Source: Oscillospiraceae bacterium (GTDB lineage: Bacteria; Bacillota; Clostridia; Oscillospirales; CAG-272). Taken from it: a stretch of DNA of 38,839 nt. The stretch spans positions 1 to 38,839 of the forward strand of contig SVTR01000034.1 in the NCBI GenBank assembly GCA_015063685.1, read 5' to 3'. The position numbers and the translations under genes were made by a program. Shown one piece after another: positions 17,610-27,145 of this stretch. Each line of letters starts with the position of its first letter. The first letter of the stretch is position 1. The notes below the pieces were generated by a model. It searched no databases, was not told where the DNA came from, and was given only the letters and a program-made list of their open reading frames with translations.

Positions 17610-20600
17610 GATGAATTTCAATAAAATGAGAAAAGCGGTTTATATCTCCGGCTGCACCATTCTGGCGGTTGCGATTCTGCTGACGGTTTATTTCGTTCTC
17701 GTTGGCACGGGCGTGATCCACGGAAGAGAGCAAATCCTGGTGGTCAAGGCCGAAACCGCGGAAAAATTCTACGACGGCACACCCTTGATCGGTGATTCTT
17801 GGGAAATCCTGGAAGGAAAGGTTCGGGATGGCCACACGTTAAATGTCTATACGTTGGGTGAACAAACCGAGCCCGGACAATGCATCAATGAGCTGAGAGT
17901 AACCATTACAGATTCTTTGGGAGCAGATGTCAGTGATGAATACCATATAGAATATCTGACAGGCACACTGACGGTCTATGCTCGACAGCTCCAGATCAGA
18001 TCTCACAACCAATCCAAGATTTTTGACGGTGAACCTTTGGTTGCTGATCCCGACGGATGGGAAATCATTGCGGGGGACGTGCTGGAGGGCCATACCTTAG
18101 AAGTCGCTCTGAATGCCACGATTACAGACATTGGCAGTTGCGAAAACACCATTGACCCGACCATCACCGATGAAGATGGTAATGATGTGACTCAATACTA
18201 TAAAATCTCTTTGATTACAGGCCATCTTACGGTGTATCCGTACACTTTGAAGATACAATCCGGAACTGAGACAAAATTCTATGACGGTCTTCCTTTGACG
18301 CTGCACGAATACGAGATTTTGGATGGAGAGCTTCAGGAAGGGCACCGTATGGAGGTTTCCTTTGACGGAGAGATCACCGAAGTCGGATATATTGACAATT
18401 CCTTTGACGTTACTATCTATGATCGTAGTGGTCAGGATGTGACAGGAGAGTATTATCTTGAATATCTGATGGGCACATTGTCGGTTTTACCCGCTCGTTT
18501 TTGGGTGGAAAGCGGCAGCGCCTGGAAGGTCTACGATGGAACGCCCTTGACCTACGATAAATATCTCATTATTTCCGGTGGTCCTGTAGGAGACGATCAA
18601 TACAAGGTGACTGTTACCGGTTCTCAGACCGAAGTTGGATCCAGTAACAATACCTTTGAGGTGACTATTACTGACACCGCAGGAAATGATACGAGCCACA
18701 ACTATGATATTCAATACCACGAGGGAACGCTCACCGTATTTGAGGAAATGCCGAATCCTGATGAGATTCCCGATGACATGGAACAGATTACGGTTCCTGA
18801 TGGTGGCGGTTCAAGTGGCGGAAGCTCCGGAGGCGGAGGAGGCGGTGGCGGTCCCGGTAATGGAGACGGGAACCTCATCAACAAATATCTATGGGTAAAA
18901 TCTCAAGAACCCGGCAAATTCTATTTCAGCATTAGCGCCTATGGTGATTACACAGACGGCGAGCTTCAAATAGCACCGGAGTATTTTGATGATTCCTTGA
19001 CTACTCATCCTTTGGCCCTTTCGGCCCTGGCCGCACAGGGAAGTGGCGCAGGCACTTTTTGCATTGATATCTCCAGCAATTTCCCGACACAGGTTTTGTC
19101 GTATTTCATACTGGATGGATATATGCATCCCAGTGCTGATGCCAATATTCCAGCTATTGAACAGGCGTATGCCCTGACTTACGTTCCTTATGATTATGAA
19201 AAGCTCGGCAGGCTTCAAGTGCCGGGGGATTATGCCGCATTCGAAGCAGACTACCGCGGACGGGTGTACGAGAACTATTTGAACATTTCTGATGATATCA
19301 GAAGTCTCTTGGATGTTTTGAGTGCCTATGTCACTGTCAGCGGAGACCGAAACGACAATGACATTCTGCAGATCGCTGAATTCGTACGCTCCTATGACGG
19401 AAATACCTATAAGGATCAATTCGGCAGTGAGCAAGCGGATCGCTTGTCCAAGTTCATAACGGGACAGTCCCTCGGCTCCATAACGGAATATGCGACCTTT
19501 GCCACTATGCTCTACCGCTATTACGGTATACCCGCAAGAGTTGTTGAAGGTGTTGTTGTTGATATTGTGACGCCCAATGAGTGGTATAGTGATATTTCGC
19601 CTGAAGATTTCCACGTTTGGGTTGAGGTCTATATTGACGGTATGGGTTGGGTGAACCTGGAAGTAGCCGGTACGCTTCCGCCTGCTATGCAACCCGAAAG
19701 CCCAGAAAAGGATATGGATAATACCGGAAAAGAAGAAGATGAGGACCTGCTCTTCTTCAAGGTTAAATCTGAGTTGGATGGAAAAATTTACCTCAGAGGC
19801 CAATCCTACGGCGATTATACCGGACGCGGTTGGGGTCCTGGACTTGCTCACGTCGAAGGCTTCAACACAACGAATCCGTTATACATGCCCGGTGCCGTAT
19901 TAATGGAAAACGGACATACACCCGCTACGATTGAGGTGGAATGGGTGTTGCCCTCGCTGGGTATTTACGCCCCATACTATACTGTGGATGGCTTGGGCGA
20001 TTGTATTCTGGATACCTATATCAACGTTTATGATGAGACCTATACGCTACAGTATATCCCAACTGATATGATGGACTATATTGACGGTCATGCTTCCGTG
20101 CTCGGACTCAGTGATCAGCTTTTTTTGAGAGAAAATGCTTTGCGAGAGCACGCATATCAGTATTATCTCCAGGTGCCTGACGATGTTCGGACCACCTTGA
20201 CAGAAATAGCCAATGCCCAGGGTTTTTCTGCCGAAAATAGTCGAGTGATCCAAGATGTTGCTGAATATATTCAATCAGCGGCAACCTATAATTTGGAATT
20301 TGCTCCCTTTCCCGAGGATCAGGACATGGTCATATATTTTCTGACAGTAGGGAAGGAAGGTATTTGCCAGCACTATGCAGCCGCCGCCACGATGATGTAC
20401 CGTACCTTAGGCATTCCTGCCCGCTATGTGGAAGGATTTACCTGCACAACGATAGCAGACACTTGGGTAGACGTAAAAAACCCGGGACATGCGTGGGTTG
20501 AGGTATACATCGATGGTCTGGGCTGGATTCCCGTGGAAGTAACTGCGGGCGGAGGAGAAGAGGAAGGCGATGACGGTAACGGTGTTGGTCCCGGTGATGG

Positions 20601-21714
20601 CTCAGAGACCGAGGATCAGGGTGACCTTGTTGTTCATCCTCCCAAGGATGATATGAAAATGTATGACGGCTATCCCCTGACACCTACCGATGTTGTTATC
20701 GAGAACGGATCCTTGCAAAATGGACATTTCATCGACAAAACCTACGTAACCTTTAACGGTTCTATCACAGAACCCGGAACCTGTACCAGTAGCATCGATC
20801 AATTCAGAATTGTGGACGCTTTAGGAAACGACGTTACGGATCAGTATACCGTTACCTTTGAGGAAGGTCTTATGGAAGTTTTTGCGCGTACCGTTACGGT
20901 TAAAACCGAATCGGAATCCAAGAAATATGACGGTAAGCCCTTGAAGAATTCCAATTATACCTATTCTAACACCATCGTTCCCGATACGCCCATCGATCAG
21001 GTGCTGGCACCCGGACATTATCTTGATTTTAAGATGAACGCGTCCATTACGGAATACGGAAGTATTCCGAACAGCATCGAAGGAGACGAAGCAGGCATCA
21101 AGGTCTACGACGAATCCGGAAATGACGTAACGGTCGGATATACCTTCAAGATCAATGAGGGTATTTTGAAGGTCTACTACAGTGAGCTGATCTTTGAAAC
21201 ACCTACGGTCACTGCAGAGTATAACGGTCAACCTATTCAGGCTGCCACCAGTATCCATAAGGATGGAGAGCTGATGCCCGGGCATAAGATTGTGTACGGA
21301 CAATTCGCTTCCCGTACCACCGTGGGTCGAACCGTCAACAGCTTCAAGTATCGCATTGAAGATGCTGATGGAAATGATGTAACAGAGGCCTATATCGTTT
21401 CCTTTACAGGATATCTGATCGTAACTGCCAGAAATCTTACCATCGAGTCGAAATCGGATACGAAGGTATATGACGGTACTCCTTTGGTTTGCAATGAGTA
21501 TATTCTGAAGGATAAAGACGGTAATGTATATGCTCTGCCGGACAACCTGAGGATGGAAGTATTCTTCCATGAAGAAAAATCATCGCAGACCGCGGTAGGT
21601 TATTCTGACAATGTCATTGAGTCTGTCAAGATCTACGATACGGATGGCAATGATGTCTCTGTCAATTTCATCACCAAGTATGTGTTTGGCAGACTGCAGG
21701 TAACTCGACCTTAA
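17608..21714 (+). CDS. Membrane-anchored surface protein with two transglutaminase-like domains and eight YDG/MBG-like repeats
   Basis: This 1,368-residue protein has an N-terminal signal anchor (about 10-35). Four ~85-residue beta repeats follow (about 45-382), each opening with a K-x-YDG-x-PL motif and closing with DVT-x-x-Y and a GTL-x-V strand; this resembles YDG/MBG-type Ig-like domains. After a Gly-rich linker (about 398-424) come two modules, each a beta domain with a YGDYT motif plus a transglutaminase-like domain. The first has H669 but I625 where the catalytic Cys should be, so it is probably dead. The second has C920 and H961, with E977 in place of the usual Asp. Four more repeats end the protein. 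The layout of a YGDYTGRGW domain before transglutaminase recalls TgpA. The start is ATG 17608, directly after the upstream stop; ATG 17611 is an alternative. Confidence 0.85.
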   Translation: MMNFNKMRKAVYISGCTILAVAILLTVYFVLVGTGVIHGREQILVVKAETAEKFYDGTPLIGDSWEILEGKVRDGHTLNVYTLGEQTEPGQCINELRVTITDSLGADVSDEYHIEYLTGTLTVYARQLQIRSHNQSKIFDGEPLVADPDGWEIIAGDVLEGHTLEVALNATITDIGSCENTIDPTITDEDGNDVTQYYKISLITGHLTVYPYTLKIQSGTETKFYDGLPLTLHEYEILDGELQEGHRMEVSFDGEITEVGYIDNSFDVTIYDRSGQDVTGEYYLEYLMGTLSVLPARFWVESGSAWKVYDGTPLTYDKYLIISGGPVGDDQYKVTVTGSQTEVGSSNNTFEVTITDTAGNDTSHNYDIQYHEGTLTVFEEMPNPDEIPDDMEQITVPDGGGSSGGSSGGGGGGGGPGNGDGNLINKYLWVKSQEPGKFYFSISAYGDYTDGELQIAPEYFDDSLTTHPLALSALAAQGSGAGTFCIDISSNFPTQVLSYFILDGYMHPSADANIPAIEQAYALTYVPYDYEKLGRLQVPGDYAAFEADYRGRVYENYLNISDDIRSLLDVLSAYVTVSGDRNDNDILQIAEFVRSYDGNTYKDQFGSEQADRLSKFITGQSLGSITEYATFATMLYRYYGIPARVVEGVVVDIVTPNEWYSDISPEDFHVWVEVYIDGMGWVNLEVAGTLPPAMQPESPEKDMDNTGKEEDEDLLFFKVKSELDGKIYLRGQSYGDYTGRGWGPGLAHVEGFNTTNPLYMPGAVLMENGHTPATIEVEWVLPSLGIYAPYYTVDGLGDCILDTYINVYDETYTLQYIPTDMMDYIDGHASVLGLSDQLFLRENALREHAYQYYLQVPDDVRTTLTEIANAQGFSAENSRVIQDVAEYIQSAATYNLEFAPFPEDQDMVIYFLTVGKEGICQHYAAAATMMYRTLGIPARYVEGFTCTTIADTWVDVKNPGHAWVEVYIDGLGWIPVEVTAGGGEEEGDDGNGVGPGDGSETEDQGDLVVHPPKDDMKMYDGYPLTPTDVVIENGSLQNGHFIDKTYVTFNGSITEPGTCTSSIDQFRIVDALGNDVTDQYTVTFEEGLMEVFARTVTVKTESESKKYDGKPLKNSNYTYSNTIVPDTPIDQVLAPGHYLDFKMNASITEYGSIPNSIEGDEAGIKVYDESGNDVTVGYTFKINEGILKVYYSELIFETPTVTAEYNGQPIQAATSIHKDGELMPGHKIVYGQFASRTTVGRTVNSFKYRIEDADGNDVTEAYIVSFTGYLIVTARNLTIESKSDTKVYDGTPLVCNEYILKDKDGNVYALPDNLRMEVFFHEEKSSQTAVGYSDNVIESVKIYDTDGNDVSVNFITKYVFGRLQVTRP

Positions 21715-21755
21715 GCTCCCTTGGTTTGGGGAGATACTAAATGAATCCAAGGAGA

Positions 21756-21785
21756 CCCCGACGCTTATCTCTGTAAGCGTCGGGG
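21756..21785 (+). promoter_or_regulatory. Perfect 12 bp hairpin between the two transglutaminase genes
   Basis: CCCCGACGCTTA (21756-21767) pairs perfectly with TAAGCGTCGGGG (21774-21785) around the loop TCTCTG. No T run follows; instead AAGGA and the ATG at 21796 come directly after. It is more likely an mRNA processing, stability or translation-control element than a terminator, and it may set a lower level of the second protein. Confidence 0.6.
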
Positions 21786-21795
21786 CAAGGAAAAT

Positions 21796-24700
21796 ATGAC
21801 TTATCAAGCATATGTAAATAAAATACAGCGGATTGCCGTTGTGGTCGATCGCATCAGAAAGCGAAAAGTCCCCATTTTGCTGACGTTTTTCGCGCTGATG
21901 CTTTTGACAGGCGCATTTCTCTTTACCCAAGGTATGATCATCGGGGATACCAATTGCGATGATTCCATCGTTTACGGCCAAAGTCTTTCATACGATACCC
22001 CTGTGCTCTTTGGCAAGGCGAAGTATGAATTTACCGAGGCAGGTGAGGATGATTGGAGCGAGGATGTTCCCTATATGCCGGGTGAATATCAAATGAGAGC
22101 GGTATCCAAGCGCTTTTTTGGCAGAATCGATTACAGCGAAACGTTGACGTTTACCATCGAAAAACTTGTCACCGATCTTTCTGCCAAAGAAACCTCCATT
22201 ATATACGGTGATCAGCCCTCAGCCAAGCTGACTTTGGCAAGAGGAGACAGAGTCAAAAAAATCACATATGAATATGGCCAGTATTATGTGATTGGTCAAA
22301 CCAACGTGCTTCCTGTTGCAGATTCTATCCGCATTGTGGATCGCGAGGATCGTGACGTTACAGAGGCTTATGAGCTTCACATCCTGGAAACTACTGTTGA
22401 TATACTTCCTCGCCCCTTAACCGTGCGTTTGGAGGGAGCGGAGAAAATTTATGACGGTACGCCTCTCAGTCAGACTGCTTGGGAAATTATTTCGGGTAGC
22501 CTTGCTGATGAGGATGAGCTCACAGTTACTGCCGACAGCTATTTGATTGATGTTGGTATCTGTGAAAATGAAGCGAGCATATCTCTCTATAATCAAACCC
22601 TCGGACGCCCCATTGATCATTGCTATCAGTTGACAGTAGAAACCGGAGATTTGATCATTACCCCGCGTCCCATTACCATTTTGACCGGTAGCGATCAGAA
22701 GATATATGACGATCTTCCTCTGAGCGTAAAAACCTATGAGGTCACGTCCGAGCTTGGCTTTGTCAGCGGGCATCGGTTGACCGTGACTGAATCCAGTACG
22801 CTGGTAAACGTTGATCGCGTCGAAAACGAGTTTGTTGGCTATACCATTACAGATAGCGACGGGCAAGAGCAAACGGGGAATTATGATCTGACCTTTGAGG
22901 AAGGAATTCTGGAAATCACGCCGCGCCCCGTCAAGCTTGAGACCCTCAGTGCCGAAAAGAAATATGACGGTATTCCGCTATCCTGCACCGATTACCGGGT
23001 CTTGACGGACAGTGAAAATGGATTCTATTCGCTGATTCAAGGACATGAAATCATAGTCTTGTCTTCGGCCGAGGTCAAAAACGTGTCCGATGGTTTGGTT
23101 GAAAATACCTTTGACAGCGTAGACATCTACGATCAATCAAAGGAGTCTGTTTTGGATAATTACAAGTTGTCCTATGTAACCGGTACCTTATCCCTGACAC
23201 CCAGAGTCATTTCCGTAAACTCTCATGATTCTGAAAAGATTTACGACGATCAACCGCTGATTCAAACCGATTTTGATGTGAGCGGTGACGGATTGGCCGA
23301 GGGACAGATGGCCTATGTGCCCGAAGGCTCTTCCGCTTCAATTCTTGAAGTCAAGGAAAGCGGAACCGCAAATGAGTTCTTTGATTTTGAGATCCTCGAT
23401 AGAGAAGGGAATTCTGCTATAGAAAATTATCAGATATCCTATTCCTGGGGCATCCTTACTGTGCATCCCAGGCAGATATCTCTTCAAGTCCTGGATCTTG
23501 AGCCTGTTTATAACGGAGAATCCCAGACATCGCAGGCCTATGAGCTCTTGAATACTTCCTTAAATGACCTTGTATATGGTCATGAATTAAGGATTCTGGA
23601 ATCTACGGCAAAGACCAACGCAGGAACCTATGTCAATGAAGTAACTGACTTTGAAATTCTCTCATCCGATGATCGTGATATAACCGAAAATTACAGTGTC
23701 GAGTGGTACAAGGGTACCTTGACCATTCAAAAGCGTCTCGTGGCTGTCATTCCGGAAGGCGCGCGAAAGGTTTATGATGATCAGTTTATGTCCAATAAGA
23801 ATTATACTGTTCTTTTGGACGATCAAGCGTATGTGTATGATTTTGTATTGGATCACGTATTGCAGGTACATGATTCCTTGGAGATCAGATATGTTTCTGA
23901 GTCTGCCCCTAACCAATTCTATTCATATGACGTGGTAGCCTCGGATTCCGGGGAAATCGTGTCCGCAAATTATGTTATTGGCGTTATAACGGAACAGGCA
24001 AGCGAGCTGATCATTGATCCCCGTCCCATCTTAGTTGAAACCAACAGCGCTGAAAAAGTATATGACGACATGCCCCTGGCGGCCGAAGGCTATCGTATTA
24101 TGACGGGTGAAGGATTTTACGATTTGGTAACCGGTCATTACGTATCAGATGACAAAGCTCCTTCGTTTGTAGACGCAGGTGTTTATGAAAATCGTTTGTC
24201 TGCTTTCCATATCAAATCCGACGATGACAGAACTGTTACTGATAACTATGCGATCACTTACAGAAACGGAACGATTACCATTAAAAAACGCCCGATTAAG
24301 ATCACTACCGGGTCAGCAGTAGCGATTTATGACGGAAGCTTTTTGAAAAATGATAAAAATTACAATATCGTTTGGAATGGCGGAAGTCCGCAGCGTGAGC
24401 CTTTGGTCAGCGGACATTCCTTTAAGGTGATTGAATCCGCAGAGCTCAGGGATGCAGGTGAAATTCCCAATGAGTTCTTAAAGGTGGCCATTACAAGAAG
24501 TAGTGATCAGAGTGATAAGACCCATAATTATGACATCATGTATGAATGCGGCACTTTGCTGGTCAAGCCACGAGAAATTACGGTGACTACCGGTAGTGAC
24601 GAAAAAATTTATGACGGTACGCCTCTCAATTGCTTGAAATTTAAAATTTCAGGCAGAGGATTGGCGCCGAATGAGACCTTTGTTCCCCAGAAAACCACTA

Positions 24701-26997
24701 CCGTGACAGATGCCTCTAAGCTGGACGATCATGGAGATCCGATTGCCGTTGATAACGTATTTGAAACGTATGTCATACGAAATGCCGCGGGCGACGACGT
24801 TAAGTTGAGCAACTATGTGATTACTTTCAAGCACGGAAGCTTGATCGTTTATCAGAGAGCGGTCACCTTATGGATCGAGGGAAGCAAGATTTACGACGGA
24901 AATACAATCAATGCTGATGATATGGAGATCCTTGATCTTGAGAATCCCCATCCCTTGGTTGAAGGACATCATGCTGTATGCGTGCCTGATATCGATAAAA
25001 CGGATGCCGGTGAATGGAGGTTTTCTGTAAAATCGCTTAGCATTCTGGATGAAAACGATCAAGAGGTTACAGCTAATTATCTTATAACGAAACGCCTCGG
25101 TGTGATCAGCATTTTGCCTGCTCCGATCAGCATTACCAGCAGTGCGGAAAAGTATTATGACGGTACCCCCTTGACTACAAGCGAAGCACAACATGAAGGC
25201 TTTTTACATGAAGATCACGAGATCCGTTTGGTAACCCAAGGAAGTCAAACAGAGGTTGGCGTTTCTGAAAATGTGATCGTAAGTGCCGGTATCTATGATA
25301 AGAATACCAATAGAAATGTGTCCGGCAATTACGATATGAGTATCACGAACGGCAAGCTGGAGATCAAGGATACCATACTGATCATTCGGTCTGATTCTGC
25401 CTCAAAGGAGTATGACGGTTATCCTTTAGAGCATCATTCCTATGAGCTTGACGGATACATGCTACCTGAAAATTATACCCTGAACGTGACCTTTACCGGC
25501 TCCCAAACCGAAATCGGACGCTCGGATAACACCTTTGTGTATCGGATTTTCGATGAAAACGGAGTAGATGTAACCGAGCACATGAAGGTTGAATGTGAAT
25601 ACGGAGAGCTTGTTGTAACGAAGCCGCGAGGCACAGAAATCATCGGTGGCCCGGGTGGCTTTACAGTCAGAATGTATTCCCAGGACGGAGGCTCGTATTA
25701 TGTCAGAACAGGATATTACGGTGATTACAACGGTCATGGATTCGAGGCTTCCCCCCGATATTTTAAGGGAATCATCAATCCTATGATGCTGACCGGTAAA
25801 GCACTGGAAAATTCGGGATATTCAGGACATATCATCAAATTCGAGGGCGGCCCGTATATGGTTTATAACATCATTGACGGTCTATCACCAATATCGGATA
25901 TCCCCAGTATGATGTCCGGAGATATTTATACCTATGAAGTGATCCGAGGAGGAGCTCTCACAGCAGAGCTTCCCGATGATTTGAAAGCAGCGGAAGAGGC
26001 CTACCGTGAGTTTGTGTATGACACCTATCTCCAGATTCCTGATGACACGAAAACGGTCTTGACAAATTTGGCGGCTATTGCCGGTCTTGATCCGGAGGAT
26101 CCGGAAATTATCGAAAAAGTCAGATTGTTTATTTCAACTGCAGCTACCTACGATTTGGAATATGCCGCCTTTGATGGAGGTGACGATATTGTCATAACCT
26201 TCCTCACCGAAGTAAAACGAGGCGTTTGCGTTCATTTCGCTTCTGCGGCAACCATGATGTACAGAGCCCTGGGTATTCCTGCCCGTTATGTATCTGGTGG
26301 CGTTCCCACAGCCGTCAAGGGTGAATGGGCAGATATTCCAGTTCAAGGCCATGCCTGGACAGAGGTTTATGTCGCTGGCTTAGGTTGGATTGCAGTAGAT
26401 GCTACAGGTAGCGGCCTTGGTCCTGCGTTCGATGGCGAGCCAAGCATTCTGCCAAAAGAAAAAATTACCATCGTTCCCCACGAGATCAAAGTAACCTTTG
26501 ACGGCAATCTTCACGGTCCCGAAGGAAATGAATATTATCTGGACGGCACCCCATTGCCTGAGGGTTACACCATCACCGATGTCGTTTTCTCTGATCCCCG
26601 CTGGAAGGTGGGTGTGTACGAGGCCTATGTTAAGGATTGCCGTGTTCTGGATGAAAACGGTCAGGATGTCACCAATGAGTTTACTTTGGATTTTGCGAAG
26701 GTGCCTTTGGAGATATCCCCCTGTCCTATTGTGATCCGTACCAGCGATGCCAAACGGTATTACAACGGGCTACCATTGACAGCCAATGAAGAGGACGATT
26801 GGTGGATTTCAGAAGGCATCCTTCCTGAAGGCTTTACCGTTGATGTGACTATCAGCGGGAGCATTACAAAGGTCGGAGAGGTTCCCAATGAGATTTCTTC
26901 CGTTAAGATCTACGATACTGAGGAGCGAGATGTTTCAGAGTTTTTTGATATCAAATATGAATTCGGTATGTTGATTGTTGAAAGATATAACGGTTGA
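21796..26997 (+). CDS. Giant membrane-anchored surface protein: about 14 YDG/MBG-like repeats with one intact transglutaminase domain
   Basis: This 1,733-residue protein has a basic start and a membrane helix at about 26-48. A first beta domain (about 55-120, including YMPGEYQMRAVSKRFFG) is followed by about 12 tandem ~85-residue repeats (about 215-1275) marked by K-x-YD(G/D)-x-PL. Then comes a beta domain with the YGDYNGHGF motif (about 1290-1390). The transglutaminase domain (about 1400-1545) has the full triad C1478, H1519 and D1535. Two further, partly degenerate repeats close the protein. It should sit outside the cell, tethered to the membrane. The intact triad suggests cross-linking, amide hydrolysis or peptide cleavage of a surface substrate. 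The paired 17608 protein has the same parts in another order. AAGGA lies 5 bases before the ATG. A strong terminator follows. Confidence 0.87.
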   Translation: MTYQAYVNKIQRIAVVVDRIRKRKVPILLTFFALMLLTGAFLFTQGMIIGDTNCDDSIVYGQSLSYDTPVLFGKAKYEFTEAGEDDWSEDVPYMPGEYQMRAVSKRFFGRIDYSETLTFTIEKLVTDLSAKETSIIYGDQPSAKLTLARGDRVKKITYEYGQYYVIGQTNVLPVADSIRIVDREDRDVTEAYELHILETTVDILPRPLTVRLEGAEKIYDGTPLSQTAWEIISGSLADEDELTVTADSYLIDVGICENEASISLYNQTLGRPIDHCYQLTVETGDLIITPRPITILTGSDQKIYDDLPLSVKTYEVTSELGFVSGHRLTVTESSTLVNVDRVENEFVGYTITDSDGQEQTGNYDLTFEEGILEITPRPVKLETLSAEKKYDGIPLSCTDYRVLTDSENGFYSLIQGHEIIVLSSAEVKNVSDGLVENTFDSVDIYDQSKESVLDNYKLSYVTGTLSLTPRVISVNSHDSEKIYDDQPLIQTDFDVSGDGLAEGQMAYVPEGSSASILEVKESGTANEFFDFEILDREGNSAIENYQISYSWGILTVHPRQISLQVLDLEPVYNGESQTSQAYELLNTSLNDLVYGHELRILESTAKTNAGTYVNEVTDFEILSSDDRDITENYSVEWYKGTLTIQKRLVAVIPEGARKVYDDQFMSNKNYTVLLDDQAYVYDFVLDHVLQVHDSLEIRYVSESAPNQFYSYDVVASDSGEIVSANYVIGVITEQASELIIDPRPILVETNSAEKVYDDMPLAAEGYRIMTGEGFYDLVTGHYVSDDKAPSFVDAGVYENRLSAFHIKSDDDRTVTDNYAITYRNGTITIKKRPIKITTGSAVAIYDGSFLKNDKNYNIVWNGGSPQREPLVSGHSFKVIESAELRDAGEIPNEFLKVAITRSSDQSDKTHNYDIMYECGTLLVKPREITVTTGSDEKIYDGTPLNCLKFKISGRGLAPNETFVPQKTTTVTDASKLDDHGDPIAVDNVFETYVIRNAAGDDVKLSNYVITFKHGSLIVYQRAVTLWIEGSKIYDGNTINADDMEILDLENPHPLVEGHHAVCVPDIDKTDAGEWRFSVKSLSILDENDQEVTANYLITKRLGVISILPAPISITSSAEKYYDGTPLTTSEAQHEGFLHEDHEIRLVTQGSQTEVGVSENVIVSAGIYDKNTNRNVSGNYDMSITNGKLEIKDTILIIRSDSASKEYDGYPLEHHSYELDGYMLPENYTLNVTFTGSQTEIGRSDNTFVYRIFDENGVDVTEHMKVECEYGELVVTKPRGTEIIGGPGGFTVRMYSQDGGSYYVRTGYYGDYNGHGFEASPRYFKGIINPMMLTGKALENSGYSGHIIKFEGGPYMVYNIIDGLSPISDIPSMMSGDIYTYEVIRGGALTAELPDDLKAAEEAYREFVYDTYLQIPDDTKTVLTNLAAIAGLDPEDPEIIEKVRLFISTAATYDLEYAAFDGGDDIVITFLTEVKRGVCVHFASAATMMYRALGIPARYVSGGVPTAVKGEWADIPVQGHAWTEVYVAGLGWIAVDATGSGLGPAFDGEPSILPKEKITIVPHEIKVTFDGNLHGPEGNEYYLDGTPLPEGYTITDVVFSDPRWKVGVYEAYVKDCRVLDENGQDVTNEFTLDFAKVPLEISPCPIVIRTSDAKRYYNGLPLTANEEDDWWISEGILPEGFTVDVTISGSITKVGEVPNEISSVKIYDTEERDVSEFFDIKYEFGMLIVERYNG

Positions 26998-27023
26998 TTT
27001 AAACTCTTTCGATATGACTCCTC

Positions 27024-27061
27024 CATGCCCCTGCCACACTTTGTGGCAGGGGCATGATTAT
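27024..27061 (+). terminator. Strong terminator ending the AAA/transglutaminase operon
   Basis: A 15 bp perfect stem (27024-27038 with 27042-27056, CATGCCCCTGCCACA) has a 3-base loop and is followed by ATTATTTC. It separates the operon from miaB. Confidence 0.8.
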
Positions 27062-27073
27062 TTCACGGAAATC

Positions 27074-27102
27074 TTGACAAAAAACGAAAAATAGGTTATA
27101 AT
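27074..27102 (+). promoter_or_regulatory. Consensus sigma-A promoter for miaB-ricA-mutS
   Basis: A perfect -35 box TTGACA (27074-27079), a 17-base spacer and a perfect -10 box TATAAT (27097-27102) lie 43 bases before the miaB start codon. It should be strong and constitutive. Confidence 0.9.
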
Positions 27103-27145
27103 GTAAAGTGCGAAATTTTGACCCTGTAAAGGATGAAAATATATT

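Noticed and set aside
21756..21785. Hairpin as an intrinsic terminator ending the first transglutaminase transcript
   Set aside because: There is no T run after the stem, and a ribosome binding site and start codon follow immediately.
22440..25620. Tandem repeats as a possible CRISPR-like array
   Set aside because: Repeats are ~255 bases, in frame, variable at DNA level and encode beta domains.
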